64,000 bases of DNA from contig NC_087067.1 of the NCBI RefSeq assembly GCF_963678635.1, positions 24,251,547 to 24,315,546 on the forward strand, read 5' to 3'. The stretch comes from Symsagittifera roscoffensis. Taxonomy: Eukaryota; Xenacoelomorpha; Acoela; Convolutidae. A program made the position numbers and the translations under genes. Below the pieces are notes generated by a model. It was not told the DNA's origin. It was given only the letters and a program-made list of their open reading frames with translations, and made no database searches. This document shows, in pieces, positions 34,998-46,026 of the stretch. The first letter of the stretch is position 1. Every line of letters starts with the position of its first letter.

Positions 34998-35073
34998 AGC
35001 GCCAGGATAGCGGAGGTGAATTGGTTGTCTCCGCCTCTCAATCGTTAAGCCGGATGTTCGAGGCCGACCATCA
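34998..35073 (+). repeat. Degenerate tRNA-derived SINE head
   Basis: A-box-like TAGCGGAGGTGAATTGG, an anticodon-loop-like CCGCCTCTCAATCG, and B-box-like ATGTTCGAGGCC lie in the right order and at about the right spacing for a tRNA-derived pol III head. The acceptor stem does not pair, so it is not a working tRNA gene. Confidence 0.35.
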
Positions 35074-35146
35074 TGATACGGGCTTGTTGCTTGAGGGTGA
35101 GGCAACATTACCCAGTCAGAAAAAAATCAAAAAAATTTGCATTTAG

Positions 35147-35187
35147 TTTTTAAGAAGGGGCATCACAGCGGTTGCCCCTTCTTAAAA
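35147..35187. repeat. Perfect 15-bp hairpin
   Basis: TTTTAAGAAGGGGCA and its exact complement TGCCCCTTCTTAAAA are separated by about 10 bases. A second, smaller hairpin (AGTTTCTA / TAGAAACT) follows immediately. Function unknown; possibly the tip of a fold-back repeat. Confidence 0.5.
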
Positions 35188-35196
35188 GTTTCTATC

Positions 35197-35613
35197 CAGT
35201 TCTAGAAACTTCTCGCGGGGGGGGGGGGGGGGATTTCAAAAAATTTAGAAAATTTTGTCGACCCTTTTTTTAGGTCAATCAAATTGATTTTCTGACCTCT
35301 CCCAAATCACTATAAAGACCCTAATTTAACATACTTTTCTGTGCCGCAAGCAAATTTGTGAAAAAATAGGCCAAAAAAGGCGTTTTTTTTGCATTTTTTG
35401 GAAATTTTCGACCAAAAATTGCGGTTTTTTGGCGCGCGCTCCCCCCTCAAAATTAGGATAGATTGGCGCCAAAGGAAATTTTAAATGTCAGTCGGCCAAA
35501 AATGGATATCTCAAAATAGTACAAAGGGCGACCCTTTGAGTCGGCAGGGAGTCGAATCCTTGAGGAGGGGGGGGGGTGTCCTACCCCGCGCCCCTCTCCT
35601 AAATCCGCACCTG
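35197..35613 (-). mobile_element. Family C hAT-like MITE, copy C5
   Basis: The minus-strand start CAGGTGCGGATTTAGGAG is well kept; the other end (CAGTTCTAGAAACTTCTCG) is worn. It contains a run of G at about 35217-35231. Confidence 0.55.
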
Positions 35614-35783
35614 GTCATATCTCTTGTAGATAAGTCGACTTAACGGTCACCGCCTCTTTTTTTTTACCGACTGCAACCAGCACCGCCGCTTTGTCTCCTT
35701 GGAAACTTTCGCTTTTCGGTTTTTAGAAAGACTTGGCTAAATTTTTCCCCAATCTCTCTTACATGATTCACTTTTTCTCTCAG

Positions 35784-35921
35784 CTTGGCTTAAATGAGAC
35801 ATCTTTGATACCCAGTGACACCGCCAACAATCAAAATTGGGGTTTAATATTGTCGTCTTTCATTCTGAAGATAACAATGTCCGACAGAATTGAGGAGCTT
35901 TTGTTGCTATTGAAATTATAG
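35784..35921 (+). CDS. Candidate terminal exon, 45 codons (host gene or alternative 3' exon)
   Basis: Acceptor-like TTTTTCTCTCAG, then 45 open codons (LGLNETSLIPSDTANN... to ...EELLLLLKL) and TAG, starting in phase 0. Base composition is less AT-rich than its surroundings. Because exon 4 of the upstream gene also ends in phase 0, this could be an alternative last exon of that gene, or the end of another gene whose earlier exons are not seen. Support is limited to splice site, phase and composition. Confidence 0.35.
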   Translation, partial: LGLNETSLIPSDTANNQNWGLILSSFILKITMSDRIEELLLLLKL

Positions 35922-38385
35922 TCTCAAACCAACACTGTCTAATCTTCAAAAAAACAATTCAGTCTAATTTTACAATTTCTGTTATCTCACTGTTTTCTAA
36001 GGCTCGAGTATAAATATCCACATTTTACACAATTAAAGAAACGCGGTCAGGCTCTTCTCGGAGATTCAGCCAAAGTAATCTTTTTGTATGACTGCTTTGT
36101 TTTGAAACCAGGCTTGAATTCTGTTCATTCCGGGTATTCATTCTAAGTAGAATCTTCTCTCATTCGAGTCATCATCTCTTATTCCTGCCGCCGCTGTATC
36201 GCATTAGGTATACGAGCTTATTTAAAGTCGCTTCGCCAATTCTTCTTTGTCATTTGGTGATTACATAACCGTCCGGTTTACTTTTCCATGGAAGTCCATC
36301 CAAGGGGTCAAGCCTGAGCCAGACCTGACCAGTGAGAAAAAAAAAACAACTCGAAGTTTTCAAGAATTGTCCAGGAGTTTCCGTATAGCTCTAAGAAACC
36401 GGAGCTGGTTTTTCAGGATGTTTGCTAGGAACCAGGTCTGGACGGACAGGTTTTTTGCGCAATTCGGAACTTCAAAAATTGGAAATGCCCAAACCGGAAT
36501 GAGGTATAGGTACATAATGGTGAGCTGGGCTCAGAAAAGGAGGTAGCTTCTGAAAAAACCCAAAACGTTTTGTGCCCGAAGACTAAATTCTCTCCTTCCA
36601 AGCTAACTACCAGCTAGCTATTAAGAGAAAACATCAAAAACATAGACCAAAATCAAAAAGTCATAAGAGCCGGTTTAGTCATATGTCTCCATGTCTTAAG
36701 ATGGAAGAATATTTTCGATTTTTATATCCGTTTTCGCTATCGCAATCAATCGAAATTTGTTGCACTAATCGTCCAGGTTAACGGTTGAATCCTGAGTAGG
36801 CATCGGTGCCAAAACACATCGAGGCAGTGGAAGGTTATTTTGAACGGTCACTGATCTGCTTTATTAAAATCCAACTATTACTTGAGCTCAAGAAGTGAAG
36901 AGTCAACCTGAAATTGAGACTGAAAAGATTATTCTGCTGATCAACATCTACACCTGCACTTGAAAAACTGACAATTTGTGACCGGTGTATATTCATCAGA
37001 TCAAACACAATTATACTATATCGAGTAATTTTAAATTGCTCTTTGAGCCATTTTTTTTCTCAAAACAACTACTCGAAAATGCAATCCAGGAACCTTTTTT
37101 GGCCTTTAACAGTAAAAGCATTGGTTGAAAACTGTGAATTACCCCAGGTTACCTGTCTATCTTAGTCCATCCACGGGGAAAAAAACCAGGTCAGAGTCTT
37201 GCAAGAGAGCCATGGACTCCCTCGAGCAGTCTGAGAGTCCATTGCTGGTTTTTAAGGAGGTTTTCAGGGAACCAAACCCGGACGTAATTTTTTGGTTAAT
37301 CGAATTAATCAAGGATATTATATTTCTATATAAAAATCTAGAGGTAAATTGGCAAGAATTTTGCAGATTAATTGCATTTGTAGGTTTGCCTTCGAAAATT
37401 TGTTTTGAGCATTGTACACAAATATGATAACAAAACAACTTTTATGTGGCTCGACAGCTTCTGCTTTAAGAAAATGGCGTTTAAAAAAGTGGGATGAGTT
37501 TCGTTTTAAGCGAAAGTAATTATGGCGACACGCGAAGCGACATTTTTCGTTTTTGCTTCTCTTTGTGCGATAAATTGAAAAATTGAATCTGGGCTACTAT
37601 ATAAACAAAAATGGCAAATTGGCATGCAAAAAAAATCTGAAAACGTTTCTCTGAGCATAAATATGACTTTGCGGCGGCTAAAAAAATATCTCTTTCAGAA
37701 TTTTTCTATCATGTTTCTGTAATGTTTTTATTTTAAGAAAATTTTCGATTATTGGCATTAGACTTTTTTCCGAAAAATTTCTTGGACTGAGATTAATTCA
37801 TGAAAACATAACAGGTAGAGTTTTGGTAAAACAGCAAAAACCTCATGGAGACCAAAAAATTGATTCACTTTGTTGATAATAACCTCAACCTTTAAGTTTC
37901 ACAAAAAATTATTTAAAACTTTTGGTATTTTTATATTTTGTAAAAATTGATCTTTTTTGGCCAAATTGAGAAACTAGATCAAATAGAAGAGCTTCCGCGG
38001 TGATTTCTAAAATATAAAATATTCAGTTTTTTGCGCATTTAATCTCTTTTTGGAGGCTCATTGTTCAATATTTTAGCAATGAAAAGTAATTGAGCTAAGA
38101 GAAAAATCAACTGTTAAACTCAAAAAAAAATGTTGAAAATATTCAACAACTATAACGAGTTTTTCTTGAAAATTACAAAAAAATCAAAAAGATCTATGTC
38201 AGCGACCTCACTACGTTCTGTGGCCTTGAAGGTTTTATTTAACGAAAGGTTTTTTAAGTTCACGCTTTTAATTTTGGAGAGTATACAAAATACTTAGGGT
38301 GTTTTTTATTCAATCAAATCTCGACTTTTTACTATGTTTTTTGGACAAACTTCTACATAGCAGCTCAAACATTTTCTGAAGGAAA
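35922..38385. other. Intergenic region between convergent genes
   Basis: No exon or full repeat recognised. Two stretches (about 36300-36450 and 37185-37310) resemble each other around CTGGTTTTT..GGAACCA..GGAC and contain short inverted CCAGACCTG/CAGGTCTGG pieces, so they may be worn relatives of one repeat. Confidence 0.35.
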
Positions 38386-38775
38386 TTGGTTTCAAAGATA
38401 TTGGTTTTTATAAGAGTTGGTTTTAACTGCCCCATATGCAATGTCACCGAAAATAAGTCAGTATATCCATTAGAGTATATCCATATTTGGCCAAAAAAGA
38501 TATTTTGATATTTTTCGATTTCAAATTTTTAAACTGATATTCGTTTTAATGAGAGTTTGAAAAAGTTTTTTGATCGAAAATGTTTTTCATTAACGTTAAA
38601 GGGGGGCTGGATAATTTTGGAGTTCGGAACAGTTTAAAACTGAGAGAAATTCAGTTTCGTTTGAATCACGCATAAAATCACACTATCTTACTGACTTCTT
38701 TTCGGTGACCTTGCATATAGGGCAATTAAAACCAACTCTTATAAAACCAGTATCTTTGAAACCAAATCCTTCATG
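38386..38775. repeat. Long inverted repeat (86-bp arms)
   Basis: Arm 38386-38470 and arm 38688-38775 are inverted copies at roughly 90% identity, sharing GGTTTCAAAGATA, TATAAGAGTTGGTTTTAA and TATGCAA.GTCACCGAAAA. The loop is about 215 bp. A loop motif (AGAGTATATCCATATTTGGC) recurs at 39253. It is probably a fold-back or MITE-like element. Confidence 0.5.
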
Positions 38776-38851
38776 AATTTTTGTTGAGATTTTTGTCTAA
38801 ACCTACTTGATACAGGTTAGAACCTGGCTCGAGATACCTTGATTAGATTTT

Positions 38852-38912
38852 GTCAAAGTCATTTAATTTTTTGTCAAAGTCATTTTTTGTCAAAGATTTT
38901 GTCAAAGTCATT
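38852..38912. repeat. Short tandem repeat of TTTGTCAAAGTCATT-like units
   Basis: Four imperfect units in a row, within intergenic sequence just beyond the stop codon of the GTPase gene. Confidence 0.5.
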
Positions 38913-39030
38913 TTCATGAAATATGAATTTGAATTCAGGCTTCCTTATTCAAAAATATTTTTTACAAAGCTTGATTCGATGAGCATAAATTCATAATGAA
39001 GCTCACTTTTAAGTTTCAATTAGTTCCAAA

Positions 39031-39199
39031 TCACATCACCGAGCACCTTTTCTTCTTTTCTCTGCTATCTTTTGCGTTGGCCGCTGAATTGTGCTTCTTG
39101 TTGCCCCTCTTGCTCTTATTGCGAGTGTTCCGATTGGTCTTCCGTGACTCATTCCTGCTCTTTGATGCTGCTACCTTATTGGTCGCACTCACTGGACGG
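39031..39199 (-). CDS. Rho-like GTPase, exon 7: polybasic tail and CaaX box
   Basis: Ends in KKKRCSVM and a TGA. Cys-aliphatic-aliphatic-Met is a farnesylation-type CaaX signal, and the preceding 45 residues are rich in Lys, Arg, Ser and Asn, as in membrane-targeting hypervariable tails of Ras and Rho proteins. The 5' edge is not fixed: acceptors at 39199 (AAG) or 39190 (CAG) or a little further in could be used, depending on the donor of exon 6. The + strand open frame over the same bases is a shadow. Confidence 0.65.
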
Positions 39200-39703
39200 C
39201 TTGTTGCAGTAGGCATGAATCAAAATTTAAGGCTGTTTTGATGTATACGAAAATACTTAGAGTATATCCATATTTGGCCAAAAGTAAGATATTTTGATTT
39301 TTCCCGATCCAAATTCAACAAAATGTCGTTTTTGAGCTTTTTTTAAACCTCAAATTTAGATTACATTGGATTTTCGATTACATTTCGAAAAGTTTCAAAG
39401 TTTTTCTTTCAGAAACGGATGCGTGAAACATTACCAAAGGGGTAGCATCTTGGAAAATTTTGCCATCTAGCTTTGGGATGAGCAGTCTGAAAATCAGATT
39501 CTACCTTTGGCAAGATCGTTATAAGTTTTTTTAAACTTTCATAGCAAAAATCGAGTGAACAATAACGTTACTGAAGTTAGATTAAGGACTACAAAACTTA
39601 GATGGCGCATTTTGGGTTTGGTTCAGCCAAAATTTTCATTCCTAGTTGGGGGCGGAGATTTCAGATGAGACATGATACTTCCATTTTTGGCGCCAATAAT
39701 TAC

Positions 39704-39850
39704 CGACCGCGGGATGAACTCGCTCACAATTTGCTCGATTCCCTTTCCATTCAAGGAAGATGTTTGCAAGTACATCTCGGCTCCCAGAATATCGACTAAC
39801 TCGTTCACTTTCTCGTTCGAAACCAAAGGAGATCGTCGCTTTTTGCCATC
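39704..39850 (-). CDS. Rho-like GTPase, exon 6: insert-helix and G5 region
   Basis: 147 nt, 49 codons, phase 0 at both ends. Acceptor ATAAACAG, donor GTAATT (a second donor GTATCA 25 bases on is possible). The sequence VSNEKVNELVDILGAEMYLQ followed by TSSLNGKGIEQIVSEFI has the layout of the Rho helix before G5, the G5 box (SAL/SAK replaced by TSS) and the last helix. The surrounding A/T-rich sequence and the codon-like periodicity make this one of the clearest exons. Confidence 0.75.
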
Positions 39851-40205
39851 CTGTTTATTTGATTCTAAACCCAAACTCCCACTTAATTTACAAAAAAAGA
39901 GAGGTGTGTTAAAGCTTTGAAGTTTCGAACCTTAGCTTTCAAACTAACTCATGGAAGTGAAAAACTCAAACGCCTTATCTTCCTGAATACGAGCGTCTGT
40001 CTACCTGAAGAATAAACTTGACAAAATCTTGAAAAATCTTTTTGAATATTAGAGGACGAAAATATTTGTGATACAATTTTTGCAGGGGGCAAGTTTAGTG
40101 AGAATTTTTTAAAAGTTATAACCTCGAAAAAACAGGTACTAAACGACTAATTGTATTTAAAACGGTCTTAAAAAAACATGGCCTCGATGAAACTCATTCA
40201 AAGTC

Positions 40206-40854
40206 AACAAGAATGCTCGTATCAATCCGAAGCCCTGAATGTTCCGACTGAACTTTAACTGGTTTTAGGCAGATAGTCTCAAAACTGACTCAAACTGAAG
40301 TTAATTAGATCAATAAGACTGCCTCAATTCAATTTGGATCAATTTTGTAGTGCGGGATAAATTGCCAGGCGTAAATATTTCGCATTAAGTTGTTCAGTAC
40401 TGTTCGCTTTAAAAAAAGGGGTCAAATTTTCAACAACAAAAATTAAAAAGTTCTTTTTTTCAGGGTTATTTTTTTTGTAAAAATTACCCCCCATGTAAAG
40501 TACAAAGTGATAAATTTAGCATATATCAAAGTCATGCATAGACCCAATTTTATATCTGAGGTCAATTTGGAACGATTTATAAGACGGATTAAAACTCGGC
40601 TCACTCGTTAAGCGCGAAATATATCGCGCGTTATTTATACCAAATTGGCCAAATTGGCAATCTTTAAACCCTCATAATTTTTCCAAAATGGTCAATGGGG
40701 AACTATCTATTTACACTTGAACTCAAGACAACCAAACTTTTCGCCTGATATAAAAAAACTGTGAAAAATGGCTGGTTAAAAATCGAAATTTGTCTGGAGA
40801 AAAAAAAACAAGCGAGCACAAATGTTCCCTAACTTTCTTCGAAAGTCACAACAA
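40206..40854 (-). mobile_element. Family A Helentron-like element, copy A4 (diverged)
   Basis: About 650 bp in intron 5-6 of the GTPase gene. AACAAGAATGCTCGTATCA and the central CGCGAAATATATCGCGCG hairpin are kept, the rest is diverged with insertions. Confidence 0.55.
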
Positions 40855-42471
40855 AAATTTTTATGACCAAATTTTTCTCAACTAAACTAACTAAACCTTT
40901 AAAAACTGTTTTTTTTTCAAGTATTTGTTTTTTTGTTTATTACGGTGAAAATTATAATTTTTCATGCAATTTATGGAAGAAACATTCAATCTTGTTTCTT
41001 CGCGCTATTTTCCTTACTGTTCCAGTACCTTACAAACTTGTCAAATTGTCAAAATAATCCAATCCCATGCTGTCCGCAGACAACAGAATGGGCTATGACT
41101 TGATGAAAAACTAATATTTTCTCGAGATTAACATTAATTACAAACCGTTTGACATCCATTGACATGCAATTTTTTTGTGTTAATTAAGCTTCCTATTTAA
41201 ATGCTTATCGTGAGCAAAAGAAGTTATTTGTAAATTGCTGCAAAAACATTCTGAGCTTACGGCCTGCTCCAATTCTAAACCAACTCAAAATTGTGCATTT
41301 TGTGACCCTCATGTTTTCTCCTAAATTCTGCCTATGTATAAAAATCTACTTTTGAGTAAAAATTCTTCCAACTTCTAAAAACAAATTTTAAGGGTACCTT
41401 TGGGTTTACATAAAAATCACCCAGGTTAAAAATCAGCCACGTACGATACTGAGGTGATCTGCAAAGTAAAATTTGTCTTCAATGTGCTTTTCGGCGCCAT
41501 CGATTGGCTGGAGATCAGAAGCACGATGCTGTGTTGATTTACAATGTAAAACATAAAACTAATGTCGTGAGGCCCCAATTCGTAACAGGCCACAACTCAT
41601 AACATGCGACAATTTGCAAAAAGCGACAATTCATAACAGTAAATTAAGCAGGAAGTACAGATTCACGCGCAGTATTCCTTTCGTGCCAGATGAAAGCGCA
41701 GCAGAGCGATGCGGAGCAAGTGTACTATATTTGACAATGCCTTGTAGCGAATTCTCTCTCGTTACGAATTTTCACCTGTTTTGAATTGTTGCCTGTTACG
41801 AATTGTCGCCCTCGGCGCCATCGATTGGCTGATGTTAGGAAGCTTTGAAATTTTGAACCCCAACTGCGGGTTGGAACTCCAATGTGGGTTACTGGAGACC
41901 GTAATTGACCCTTCAGTGGACAATTGAATATTTAGACAAATTTTAAAAAAATGCAAATTCAAACCATTTTAAAAAGCCTCAGCAATGATCACATCTGAAC
42001 TAATAACAGTTTTTGTTGGTAATGGTCATGATCTTGATGTTGAAAGCGAAAAGGATAAACGAAGTTTTTATTTTTGCAGAAACGTTTTTTTCTACTGAAA
42101 TTATTTGTTATACTTGATTGTTTTAGTTGGAGAGCGTAATTTGCCTTCCATTTTGAATTAAAAACAAAATGTATCACCACCCACCTTTCGATACTTTAAA
42201 TAATCATTTTTTCTTTTAACTTTCAGTTGATCAAAGTCTTGATGTTGAAAGTCGGAAGAATATGTCTGTTTTCAATTGTTTGTAGAAAAATTGTTTTTAA
42301 TTTGATGTTGGTTGCAAGAATATGAACATGTTATTTGCTATGAAGTTGTTTCACATGAACATTTTTTTACACAAGAATAAATCTTCTGTTTTGATAGAAA
42401 TTTAAAAAAGATTGAAGAATATTTCGAAACAAAATATCGATGACATTTATATGTGTGAGTTGACACTAAGA
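40855..42471. other. GTPase intron filler
   Basis: No exon seen. A short stretch near 41575-41810 repeats TGTTACGAATTGTC-like phrases on both strands (GGCCACAACTCATAACA, CGACAATTCATAACAG, GAATTGTTGCCTGTTACG), a small imperfect inverted or direct repeat. Confidence 0.35.
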
Positions 42472-42980
42472 ATTAGCATGATTGCTTGTATCAGGGCTAA
42501 ACCTTGAAAATTTTGACAGCCTTTTAAGATCTATAGAGCAGTGTTTGCTTTTAAAAAAGATGAAATTTACAAAAATAATAAAAATTGTTTATAGGTTTTT
42601 TTTTTAAAATCATCCCCCCACACGCCATAATCAATACAAAGTGGCAGATTTTGCTCTTCATAACGTAGCAATTACGACAAGCAGCTTACTTTAACCATTT
42701 TGAAACAATTTTTAGGAGCGATTAAAATTCCGCTGACGCGTTAATAGCGCGAAATATATCGCGCGTTAATTGTCTCAAAATGGCCTTTTTGACAATCATT
42801 AAACCCTCAGAAATTTACAAAACGGACAGAGGTAAAGCATTTTTTCAAGTATGAGCTCAAGACAAAATACTTTTTGGCTGATACAAAAAATTTCTCAATA
42901 ATTTCCAATTAAAAAGTCAAAATTTGTCTGGAGAAAAAACCACCCCGAGCACAAATATTCCGTCACTTTCTTCGAAACAA
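42472..42980 (-). mobile_element. Family A Helentron-like element, copy A5 (diverged)
   Basis: About 510 bp. Keeps TCAGGGCTAAACCTTGA, GCGCGAAATATATCGCGCG and the TTTGTCTGGAGAAAAAACC landmark. The 5' end is lost to TTTCTTCGAAACAAG. Confidence 0.55.
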
Positions 42981-43814
42981 GCCAATGTAACTTTTGTAAA
43001 AAATTAAAATGTTGAAAAATTTGAAGAAAAATTGATTGAAAGGTTTTTGAACGCTTCCTTTTTTTTCGAGTTGTGAAGAAAAAAATAAGAGATGTTAAAG
43101 CACTTTAAACTGCACAAACTATTTATGAAGGGAGCTTTTTTGTTAAAACAAAGACAATTTTACAAAAAAAGCCATCAGACAGATGGAAAAAATCAAAGAT
43201 CTTTTATAACAGAAACAAAAACTTTTGTTTTCTTAAAAATCCTAATTTACAAGAAAAGTCACACTATCTATATAAGAGTGTGAACTACGTTCATCGACTC
43301 TTAGAAGCTAGGTCATTACGTGAAAATAATTTTCTGCGGGGAAATCTGAAAACTAAAATCCATTTTTCAAACAAGAAAATAATTACATTCTATGCGCAAT
43401 TTTTGTATTTGTAGTTGGAGATCGCATTTTAGCAAACAAACTTGAATTAAACTCATCAAAAAATGCAACGGTTCATATGTGCGTTTTGTAAATATAAGGG
43501 AGTTTCAAGACTTTTCCCTGAAAAACAAAAAAACAACAAAAACAAATCAAAACTTGTTTAAAAAAAATCACTTCAACATAAAAAAAATCATTACACTTAA
43601 TGAAATTTTTATCATAAAGACTAATTGTTTGCTAAGTATTCGAGCCAGTTTTAATTATTTTTCTCACTTAAGATACTTTATAAAAATTAATTACCATACT
43701 GTATCGTAGCTTGTGATTCATTATGGTATGTATCCTGTTTTTGTGTGTGAAGAAATTTTCACCATGTATAGAAAAAAGGAAAAAGATTTTCTTTAATACA
43801 GATCTTGGTTGTTT

Positions 43815-44437
43815 TTGTTCCGGCCATTGAAAATGGGTAGGCATTTTGTTTTCGGATGTTTTTCAGTTTTTTTATTTTCCACACAAAATCAGCTACCATA
43901 AATTATCATCGGACAGGGTTGAATGATATATCATAGTAAATCTCTTTTAGTCGTGATTCGAACGACATTAAAAATTTTCTAAAAATTTTTCACATTGTAG
44001 AGTAAAACCGGTTTGATCTTTTTTATTTTTGGTCTAATTTTGAGCTAATTAGTTGGATCTAATTTCAAGCTAATGAGCCGTGTAGGATTACAATAACCTA
44101 TTTAGGCCTAAATTAAGCTTAACTCAATTAAAGGCAGTTTTTTAGCGCATTTTTTAGGTTCGAAAACTTGAAAAATCAAAAGATTCCGCAAAAAGTTTTG
44201 AAAAAAATTTAGCAACTTTTTTCAAATTTTATTTTCGTTTTCCTAGTCAATTTTTAAAAACTGTTTTTCAATTCACCTATTTTACTATGACTTTCAAACA
44301 AGCCTAAGTTCAATTTTTTTGTTCATCTTTTTATCACAACATGCAGAAAAAGGACACCAATTTGAAAGAAAAATTGTATTTTTTAAGACTTGTCGGAACA
44401 TTCTGTGCTACTTGCACAGTAACCGGCTATCCTTGTT
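43815..44437 (+). mobile_element. Family B Helentron-like element, copy B1
   Basis: 623 bp. Starts TTGTTCCGGCCATTG and ends CTATCCTTGTT. Near the end GTCGGAACATTC, inverted to the start, is followed by the hairpin CTGTGC-TACTT-GCACAG. This is the same plan as family A but with a different body. It holds GATATATCATA and GTGATTCGAACGACATT, which are shared by all B copies. Confidence 0.6.
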
Positions 44438-44459
44438 TGGTTTTTTTTTCAGGAGAGTC

Positions 44460-45030
44460 TTAGAAAGCTCTAATTAGAAAAGAATTGCGTTCATACTTAT
44501 CATGACTATTTGAATGCCCAACTGTCTGATGGTTATGTTTTTATGTTCTGATGGTTATGTCTGATGCTTATGTTTTATCTTAAGTAGCGACGAAACTTTG
44601 AAGTTCAAAAAACATTGAAATTGTAAGAGTCGATGATTATAGTAACGACTCTCAAAAATCTTTAACAATAAAAGAGTTGCGTTCATAATCATAAATGCAT
44701 AGTTGAATGCCCAACTGTCTGATGATTATGTTATTATGTTCTGATGGTTATGTTTTATCTTAAGTGGCAACGAAATTTTGAATTTCAAAAAATAAGCTTC
44801 TTTCTCGATTTGCAGGGGTAGAATGGATTGAAAAAAAGGCTATTTTAAAAAGAATTTGTCGCCACTTAAGATAAAACTTAACCATCAGAACAAAATAACA
44901 TAATCATCAGACAGTTGGGCATTCAATTATGTATTTATAATTAAGAACGCATTTTTTTTATTATTGAAGCTTTTTAAGAGTCTTTACTATGATCATCGAC
45001 TCTTACAAATTCAATTTTGAAATCAAGTGT
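44460..45030. repeat. Fold-back element with direct and inverted arms
   Basis: A block rich in CCCAACTGTCTGATG, TTATGTTCTGATGGTTATG and TTTTATCTTAAGTGG appears at about 44500-44620 and 44624-44788 in direct order and again inverted at about 44855-45020. The central loop of about 65 bp holds GCTTCTTTCTCGATTTGCAG. Related fragments (CATCAGACAGTTGG) occur near 43170, 49385 and 53440. It ends about 25 bp from the donor side of exon 5. Confidence 0.6.
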
Positions 45031-45093
45031 TTGCTAATAACTTAAAAACTAACTGGTGGAGTGTTTTTGCGAGGATGATGCGTTCCTGCCTAC

Positions 45094-45236
45094 AGGAGTT
45101 GTAGTGGGAGAGGAAGCGGAGGCTATCTTGTTCTCATTTGAGGTGGTCAACTCCTCTTGGATAGTATCAACCAGGTCACTCTTAGTGCCCAAAATGGCAG
45201 CAGCTAAAACACAAACCATCAACACGCCAAGCACCC
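45094..45236 (-). CDS. Rho-like GTPase, exon 5: G4 motif
   Basis: 143 nt, entering in phase 1 and leaving in phase 0. Acceptor AAAAAGTGCAG, donor GTAGGC. Encodes a hydrophobic strand (VLMVCVLAAAILG) leading into TKSDL, the base-recognition motif of Rho GTPases, then DTIQEELTTSNENK and a Ser/Thr-rich stretch that would form the Rho insert region. The strand before G4 is longer and more hydrophobic than usual. A family D MITE begins 22 bp upstream of the acceptor. A plus-strand open frame here is a shadow. Confidence 0.75.
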
Positions 45237-45257
45237 CTGCACTTTTTTCAAAGGCTT

Positions 45258-45421
45258 CCCGGGTTGACCAAAAATGCTAGTCATACAGTTTTCATATATG
45301 GAAAAATGCTAATCAAACACTTTTCATGTAATTCCATAATTACAGAAAATTGCATGAAAGGTCTATGATTAGTATTTTTTCATATATGGAAATTGTATGA
45401 CTAGCATTTTTCCATAAACCA
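45258..45421. mobile_element. Palindromic MITE, family D copy D2, abutting a splice acceptor
   Basis: Starts CCCGGGTTGACCAAAAATG as in D1. Arms of about 80 bp (ATGCTAGTCATACA...TTTTCATATATGG and the inverse) fold on each other. The right end has lost CCCGGG. It lies in intron 4 of the GTPase gene, 22 bp from exon 5, so it supplies the branch-point region. Confidence 0.55.
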
Positions 45422-46026
45422 AAAATAATAATTTTTTACATTTTTATTTCTCAAATTTTTTTGGTTGTGTTCGTAACCAAACACAGATGACATAAACCTT
45501 GGTTACTCAAACGTAGTAACCAAAAGTTTGGCCGTCTCGCATTAAAAATGCGTTGGAAACAGCCTGAAATGTTTTAGTTCTGTCTCACACAAATAATATA
45601 ACGAAAGTAACGAACTTTTAAATTTTGGCAAAAATTTTCAAAGATGATTAATTTTAAAATTTGAATTTTCAATTTACCAGACATTGATCAAGGCGTACAA
45701 AAACATGTCATACAAAAAAGAGGAGCTTTCAGCGTTTTTGAAAAAAATTATGAAGAGAAAAGGAAAAAAAATCCAATATTACCATCCCATGCATTTTTCT
45801 TAAAACCACCTGGCGCCAGTATAAATCAAGTTTTGACATGGGAGTACACACCGAAAAAATTCCGTGAAATACTTGAAAAAGAAGGTCGAAAAAAATTTCA
45901 AGTCAAGTCCCCCAGACTTCAAAAATTACATCGAAAGTTTTTCTTCAGCCTACATCCGAGACATCATTTTTCATCTCCCTCCCCCCGTCAAAGATTTTCT
46001 GAAAACATTACTGACTAGAAGTATAC

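Noticed and set aside
34998-35073. A tRNA gene
   Set aside because: Boxes are recognisable but the acceptor and T stems do not pair.
36247-37427. Two + strand frames of about 100 codons
   Set aside because: No splice sites or recognisable features; they overlap a pair of worn repeats.
45056-45280. + strand frame of 74 codons
   Set aside because: Shadow of GTPase exon 5 (TKSDL) on the minus strand.
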